Source: Polyodon spathula
Taxonomy: Eukaryota; Chordata; Actinopteri; Acipenseriformes; Polyodontidae
Assembly: GCF_017654505.1 (NCBI RefSeq)
Contig: NC_054569.1
Coordinates: forward strand, 4,923,492 to 4,987,491
Length of the DNA stretch: 64,000 nt
Reading direction: 5' to 3'
Shown here one piece after another: positions 58,737 to 64,000 of this stretch. A model generated the notes under the pieces. That model was not told the origin of the DNA and did not search any database. It saw only the letters and a program-made list of their open reading frames with translations. A program made the position numbers and the translations under genes. Each line of letters starts with the position of its first letter. The first letter of the stretch is position 1.

Positions 58737-61700
58737 ATGGGAAGTGTCCTGGCTTTGTCTTCTCTTCCTGTTCATCTCCCCTCTCCGTTCCGCCAGAGCT
58801 GTGCCCCCCAGCGATGGGACAAGAGGGACGGGCGACTCCCCAATCCGGGCAGCTTCGACATGCTGCACAGGAGGTGTAAAGGTACGGGGAAGGGCGTTTC
58901 TGTACAGATTGACTCACGTCTCATTGAGGCTGTCTAACACAGGACAGGTCCCGGGTATATAATCTAGCACAGGCTCTGCAATGAATGTGCAATACTGGAA
59001 AGGTTGGAAAAGGTTTTTCATCATTTCTGTTGGAATTACAGATGTCTTTCCACACCAGACAGAAGGAGTGAAGCTGACCATCAATAAGACAATCAGCTCT
59101 TTCTTTAAGGTGAGGCATTTCTATTCCTCTGTTAATCACACAGGCGTTTGTCGTCGGCTATTCCACTGCACAGAGCAAAGAGCACAGAAACCAGGACCAG
59201 AGTTCAAACCAGAGACCACAGCGTGGAAGTGAAGTGGAGATCAGTCAGCTGCTTGCAGCCGGAGGGGGTCCAATGGCCTCGTCTCGTTCGTGAATGTTTT
59301 TATGTTCTTATGTATGCAGTTCTGCATTGGTGGATATGCAGTTTATAAAGACAGGGGATGCAACAGCTCTTGGTGTGAAGCAGAAAGACACAGAGATGCT
59401 TTATTCTTTTAACACAACATATTAATACATATCTGTTTTGACAGGCGAGTCACATTCTCCACCTCAGTGCAGTCGGACCGTCCAACTATCGCTTCAATGC
59501 TTCATATCAACAGAGCGATTCAGACAGGAGAGAGGAGGTGAGGTGACTTTTCTACTTTGTGTTTATAACAATCCTGAAGTGTTTGAGACTCCTGGAACCC
59601 TCCCTTTCTCTCTCCTCTCTCTCATATCTTTCTCTCCCCCAGGCCTGCCCTGTGCTGGTTGGAGAGATGGACTCCTTCGGCAGTCTCAATGCCCAGTGTC
59701 TTAATTTCCTGAGTGAGCGAGTCAGAGCCAAGGCTGTCTTCCAGGTGAGCTTTTGGATCAGAAATATTTATTAGTTTTGTCCAGAAAAGGCTGAATGTAT
59801 AGCAATAACATCCCCTCACCATGGCTGTGATTGAGAATGAGATTGAGAGCCGTCAGCGTGATGATAAACTTCATCCTCCAGGGCTGTGATTGAGAGCTGT
59901 CAGTGTGATGATAAACTTCATCCTCCAGGGCTGTGATTGAGAGCCGTCAGTGTGATGATAAACTTCATCTTCCAGGGCTGTGATTGAGAGCTGTCAGTGT
60001 GATGATAAACTTCATCCTGCAAGGCTGTGATTGAGAGCCGTCAGTGTGATGATAAACTTCATCCTCCAGGGCTGTGATTGAGAGCTGTGATTGAGAGCTG
60101 TCAGTGTGATGATAAACTTCATCCTGCAAGGCTGTGATTGAGAGCCGTCAGCGTGATGATAAACTTCATCCTCCAGGGCTGTGATTGAGAGCCGTCAGTG
60201 TGATGATAAACTTCATCTTCCAGGGCTGTGATTGAGAGCTGTCAGTGTGATGATAAACTTCATCCTGCAAGGCTGTGATTGAGAGCCGTCAGCGTGATGA
60301 TAAACTTCATCCTCCAGGGCTGTGATTGAGAGCTGTCAGTGTGATGATAAATTTCATCTTCCAGGGCTGTGATTGAGAGCTGTCAGTGTGATGATAAACT
60401 TCATCCTCCAGGGCTGTGATGCTGACGAGTTTATCAAAGAGATGCTTTTCTCTCTTTTTTCTCTCTCTCTCTCTGTCTCTCAGACTCAGCGGTCTCAGTT
60501 TCTAGTCTGGCAGTTTGAGACAGAATATCGAGGGGATGACTTCACTGCTGCTGTCACGCTGGCAAACCCAGATGTGCTCAGAGAATCGGGTGAGACGTTC
60601 TCCCCTCTGTGCGATTCACAATCTGCACAAAGACAATCTGCTGTTAATGGAGATAATGGAGGTCATGTTTGTTTCCCCACGAACAGTAATCATGGTGGCA
60701 CACTTCCTGCAGAGCGTGTCTCCGCAGCTGGTTCTGGGAGGGGAGCTGGTGTACCACCGCGGCCGGGCAGAGGAGGGGGGCATCGTTACACTGGCAGGGC
60801 AATACTCAGGTGGTTATGGGGGGGGGTGCAGCTAGACTGAGGCTGGCGATTCAGCTCATCGAAGTTCCATGTCTGTTTGTGTGTCTGTCTCTCCGTCCGT
60901 CCGTCTATCTGTCTGTGTGTGTGTGTGTGTGTATGTCTGTCTGTCTGTATGTCTGTCTGTGCGTGTGTGTGTCTGCCTCCCTGTCTGTGTGTGTGTGTAT
61001 GTCTGTCTGTCTGTCTGTGTGTGTGTGTGTGTCTGTCTGCCTCCCTGTCTGTGTGTATGTCTTTCTGTCTGTCTGTGTGTATGTCTGTCTGTCACTGTAA
61101 TGCTGACAGAAGTGTTTATTTCTCAAGGTCCGAATTGGGTGGCTACTCTGAATGCTGGGAATGGAGGAGCGCATGCCAGCTATTATCACAGAGCAAATAA
61201 GCAGGTACAGAGAGGATACAGAGATGATGCAGAGAGGGTGCAGAGAGGATACAGAGCAGGTATAGAGCGGGTGCAGAGCAGGTATAGAGCGGGTGCAGAG
61301 AGGATACAGAGAGGGTGCAGAGAGGATACAGAGAGGGTACAGAGAGGGTGCAGAGAGGGTACAGAGCGGGTACAGAGCAGGTGCAGAGAGGGTACAGAGA
61401 GGGTGCAGAGAGGATACAGAGAGGGTGCAGAGAGGATACAGAGAGGGTGCAGAGAGTATACAGAGAGGGTGCAGAGAGGGTACAGAGAGGGTACAGAGAG
61501 GGTGCAGAGAGGTATAGAGCGGGTGCAGAGCGGGTGCAGAGAGGGTACAGAGCGGGTACAGAGAGGATACAGAGAGGGTGCAGAGCAGGTATAGAGAGGA
61601 TACAGAGAGGGTACAGAGCGGGTGCAGAGAGGATACAGACTGCAAACCCCAGTGTGGGCTTTTCTGATTACAATTACATGGTGGTGCTCTCCATTAAATA

Positions 61701-62511
61701 CATGTACAGTAGTTACTCCAGAAATATAGAACTGCAATTGTAAACCCACGAGTGAGATCTGCATGAACTGTGTGCTTGTAGCAGCCCAGCACTGTCGGCA
61801 TGATGTGCCCTTTGCATTTCATTGGTGCAGATCCAGGTGGGAGTGGAGTTTGAGGCAAGCACTAGGACCCAGGAGACAACATGCTCATTTGGGTACCAGC
61901 TGGACCTCCCAGAAGCCAACATGATCTTCAGAGGTAAAAAGCGCTTTTTCTGGCTGGGTCTCCGCATCGGTGATACAAATGCAAAGCCTTGGTAAAGCAG
62001 CTCAGTTAATATTGCTGTAAAAACTTAACCCCGAATTCACGAGTTCCTGACGTGGGTTTGTGTCTGTCTGAATGTTATTTGAATGCAGTGTTTGAGTTGT
62101 GATCAGGGTCCTGACGTGGGTCTGTGTCTGTCTGAATGTTATTTGAATGCAGTGTTTGAGTTGTGATCAGGGTCCTGACGGGGACCAGCTTTTCCAGTGC
62201 TTTGTGTGACTCGCAGGCCTCAACCCTTTCTTGTAGTTCTTGAGCTCTGTTAAATGATATGTATTTGTTTATCCTGTCAGTGGTGTTGGTCAATGGCATT
62301 GTGAATGATGTCCATTGAATTAGGAGTGGTTTCAGTGGGATTAGTAAGAGCTGTCTTTGTATTTCTCGCAGGCACGCTGGACAGCCGGTGGATTGTCGGC
62401 GGAGTCCTCGAGAAGCGCCTGGCCCCCCTTCCTGCAGCCCTGACACTCGGGGCCTTTATGAACCACCGCGGGGACAAAGTGCAGTGCGGCCTGGGGGTCA
62501 CTGTGGGCTAG
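58737..62511 (+). CDS. tomm40l: TOM40-like mitochondrial import channel, 9 exons, complete
   Basis: Exons 58737-58881, 59042-59109, 59445-59537, 59643-59744, 60484-60589, 60687-60809, 61128-61204, 61831-61933 and 62372-62511 join in frame to 318 residues (human TOMM40L 308). The start MGSVLALSS resembles the human N-terminus. Core sequence [47 protein letters not shown] and [14 protein letters not shown] agrees with TOMM40L rather than TOMM40. The end CGLGVTVG is the last beta-strand. TOM40 proteins are 19-strand beta-barrel pores that import preproteins across the outer mitochondrial membrane. Intron 7 opens with an 11-bp minisatellite copying its own donor, and the stop-codon region is repeated in the 3' UTR. 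Divergent partner of ufc1. Confidence 0.95.
59160..59312 (+). mobile_element. Candidate SINE in tomm40l intron 2
   Basis: Ends in tccaatggcctcgtctcgtt and gaatgtttttatgttctta, a tail resembling interspersed fish retroposons (recalled, not searched). The 5' end is not defined. Confidence 0.4.
59826..60418. repeat. About 47-bp minisatellite in tomm40l intron 4, 12-13 copies
   Basis: Units containing gctgtgattgagagctgtca and cttcatcctccag. Each unit carries a pyrimidine-CAG word (cctccag) resembling a splice acceptor. It ends 66 bp before exon 5. Confidence 0.95.
60866..61095. repeat. (CTGT)n/(GT)n microsatellite in tomm40l intron 6
   Basis: About 230 bp of mixed ctgt and gtgtgt, ending about 30 bp before exon 7 and possibly forming part of its polypyrimidine context. 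Confidence 0.93.
61201..61640. repeat. 11-bp minisatellite starting at the tomm40l exon 7 donor
   Basis: About 40 units of gtacagagagg or gtgcagagagg type. The real donor is AAGCAG|GTACAGAG at 61204/61205, so the donor itself is the first unit. Many later units keep GGTACAGAG or GGTGCAGAG. Confidence 0.94.
62045..62178. repeat. About 67-bp tandem duplication in tomm40l intron 8
   Basis: Two copies of a segment containing tgacgtgggtttgtgtctgt and ending tgatcagggtcctgacg. Confidence 0.9.
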
Positions 62512-62650
62512 GCTGGGGGTCACTGTGGGCTAGGCTGGGGGTCACTGTGGGCTGGGCTGGGGGTCACTGTGGGCTGGGCTGGGGGTCACTGTGGGCTGGG
62601 CTTGGGGTCACTGTGATCTGGGCTGGGGGTCACTGGGTTAGGCTGGGTCT
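62488..62650. repeat. 22-bp repeat spanning the tomm40l stop codon, about 7 copies
   Basis: The last codons of tomm40l (ctgggggtcactgtgggc then tag) form the first unit. Copies 2 onward lie in the 3' UTR; copy 2 even keeps the tag. Confidence 0.93.
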
Positions 62651-62885
62651 GTGCTGTAGTTTCAATAGTAGGACTGTATGCACAGATTCTTATTTTGTTG
62701 TTGGACGAAAGATGTTTCCCTGTCTTTGCTGTATTTAGTTCCAGACTGTTCAACATAACTGGGGCCGCCGTAATCTGGAGGTGAGGAGAGTTGAGTTCAT
62801 TGCAGTCAGAAGGGTAGAGTATCATTCCAATTACCATTTTAAATCCCTTCTGAAAGTCCTGCATAGTAAGAGCACAACAAAGTGT

Positions 62886-62891
62886 AATAAA
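62886..62891 (+). terminator. tomm40l poly(A) signal candidate
   Basis: AATAAA 375 nt after the tomm40l stop. It lies within a possible interspersed repeat (62870-62990), so the assignment is tentative. Confidence 0.4.
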
Positions 62892-62991
62892 GCACAGTGA
62901 AAGCATGGCAAAGCATAGGCAAGCATTGCCCAGAGAGGTATGTTAAAGTGTGTTAAATAACATGGTAAACTGTGTCCATAGTGTAGTGCAG

Positions 62992-64000
62992 TACACCCTC
63001 ACTGCTGCCAGGAATGAGCTCACATAGTCTTGAGCAGCAGTAAAACCCAGCTCTTGAATGAGATGCAGTGATGGGATGGGATGCATCTGCTTGATTGATA
63101 CATTATACTAGTTTGCATGATTGCAGGTGATTTCCAAAGATCGGAGTCAAATAAAAACATATTGAAAATGCAAAACAAATGCATGTCTGAGCTGCACTGG
63201 CTGCTGCAGAGCTGAGGTCTCAAACGCTGGTATCATACATGCTGGGTTCAGCAAGCAGTTCCCGACTGTCTTCCACACAGCTGGGAGTTTATTCTCAGGG
63301 TTCTGTTCTCATTCTGACTGTTATAACATTCAGCATCCTGGGGACAGGCCGAAAGACACACCAGGGACAGAATCACAGCTTTGACAAACTTGCACTTTAT
63401 TTCAGAAAAATACAACTTTCTTCAATAAAGAAACAGAACATATTTACTGTGAGAGTACAGATGTGTGTTCAGAAGAAAAAGATTCTCTTCCAGTTTATTC
63501 ACATGATTTGATCGGCCGCTGCTTTCCCAAGGCAGGACTCTCGCATTGTTTCCATGTTTTAGTCTCTCTCCGTCTCTCATCAGCTTTTTCACTTATTTAT
63601 TGATTTATCTGTATTTCATATATATTTAAAGCTGTAATGCAACATCAAGGTCATTTGAAATTAAACCACAAATACTGCTGTGTATAAAACTGCTGTGTTG
63701 CATTTATTTTTTAAATTCCTTTTCAAATAACTAACTTTTTTTGTATATAGTAATGAAATGAATAAATGTATTCAAGGATGAGCAGCATTTGAATCTAGTG
63801 AATGAAGTGAGTTTCATGATCTCTCTTATCTCAGTGTGTGTTGTAGCTGTGCACTGAAGCTCGGTCCATGCTACTCCCTGCCCTGACTCGTTGCCCCGCA
63901 CACATTTGTAAGTGTGGTGAGCTGCCTGTCTCTGTCTCTCAGTTCTGTTTGAAGAGGGATGAGAAGAATCCCTCCCTGCCTTGTCCTTCACTCCCCTCAC
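62992..64000. other. Right end of window, no gene identified
   Basis: About 1 kb. A minus-strand AATAAA-like word (ctttattt, about 63393) and AT-rich sequence could be the 3' UTR of a following minus-strand gene. No coding exon can be supported. Confidence 0.4.

Noticed and set aside
60866..61095. Cysteine/valine-rich small proteins
   Set aside because: Translation of CTGT/GT microsatellite; the same applies to 3762-3843, 9249-9455, 12097-12170 and 16205-16556.
58737..62511. Assignment as tomm40 instead of tomm40l
   Set aside because: [14 protein letters not shown] and [12 protein letters not shown] match TOMM40L; TOMM40 differs at these positions as I recall, and ufc1 linkage agrees with TOMM40L.

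Overview
This is a vertebrate nuclear window with multi-exon genes, GT-AG introns and AATAAA signals. Gene content points to a ray-finned fish: fish-type N-terminal exons on two C2H2 zinc-finger genes and fish-like repeats. A non-teleost lineage is possible but not demonstrable. The window is three contigs joined by two gaps of exactly 500 N (18137-18636 and 47423-47922), so it is a scaffold with placeholder gap sizes.

Contig 1 (1-18136) carries, on the minus strand, the 3' end of a membrane receptor whose last coding exon contains a 51-bp minisatellite (695-2411). It then carries cryab (+, 8751-12403) with a perfect heat-shock element and a TATA box, cfap68/C11orf1 (-, 13357-14803) convergent with cryab, and the last three exons of mia (-, 17130-17921). 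Contig 2 (18637-47422) carries the C-terminal half of sik2 (+) and the last twelve coding exons of ppp2r1b (-). Contig 3 (47923-64000) carries the 5' coding exon of one zinc-finger gene (-), a complete 13-finger gene (-), and the divergent pair ufc1 (-) and tomm40l (+).

Four genes (mia, sik2, ppp2r1b, the first zinc-finger gene) are cut by the two gaps, so real missing sequence must far exceed 500 bp. cryab-cfap68 and sik2-ppp2r1b match human 11q23, ufc1-tomm40l match human 1q23.3, and mia is on human 19q13. The gap joins should therefore be checked before inferring ancestral linkage.

The products are mostly unrelated housekeeping or signalling proteins: a small heat-shock protein, a ciliary protein, a secreted SH3-like protein, an LKB1-dependent kinase of CREB/CRTC signalling, a PP2A scaffold, the UFM1-conjugating E2, and a mitochondrial outer-membrane translocase channel. 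They do not form an operon-like system.

The most unusual property is the density of tandem repeats, about a fifth to a quarter of the non-N bases by rough addition. Several arrays appear to have grown out of exon ends: three begin exactly at a 5' splice site and copy it, two copy the stop-codon region, and others duplicate coding sequence.
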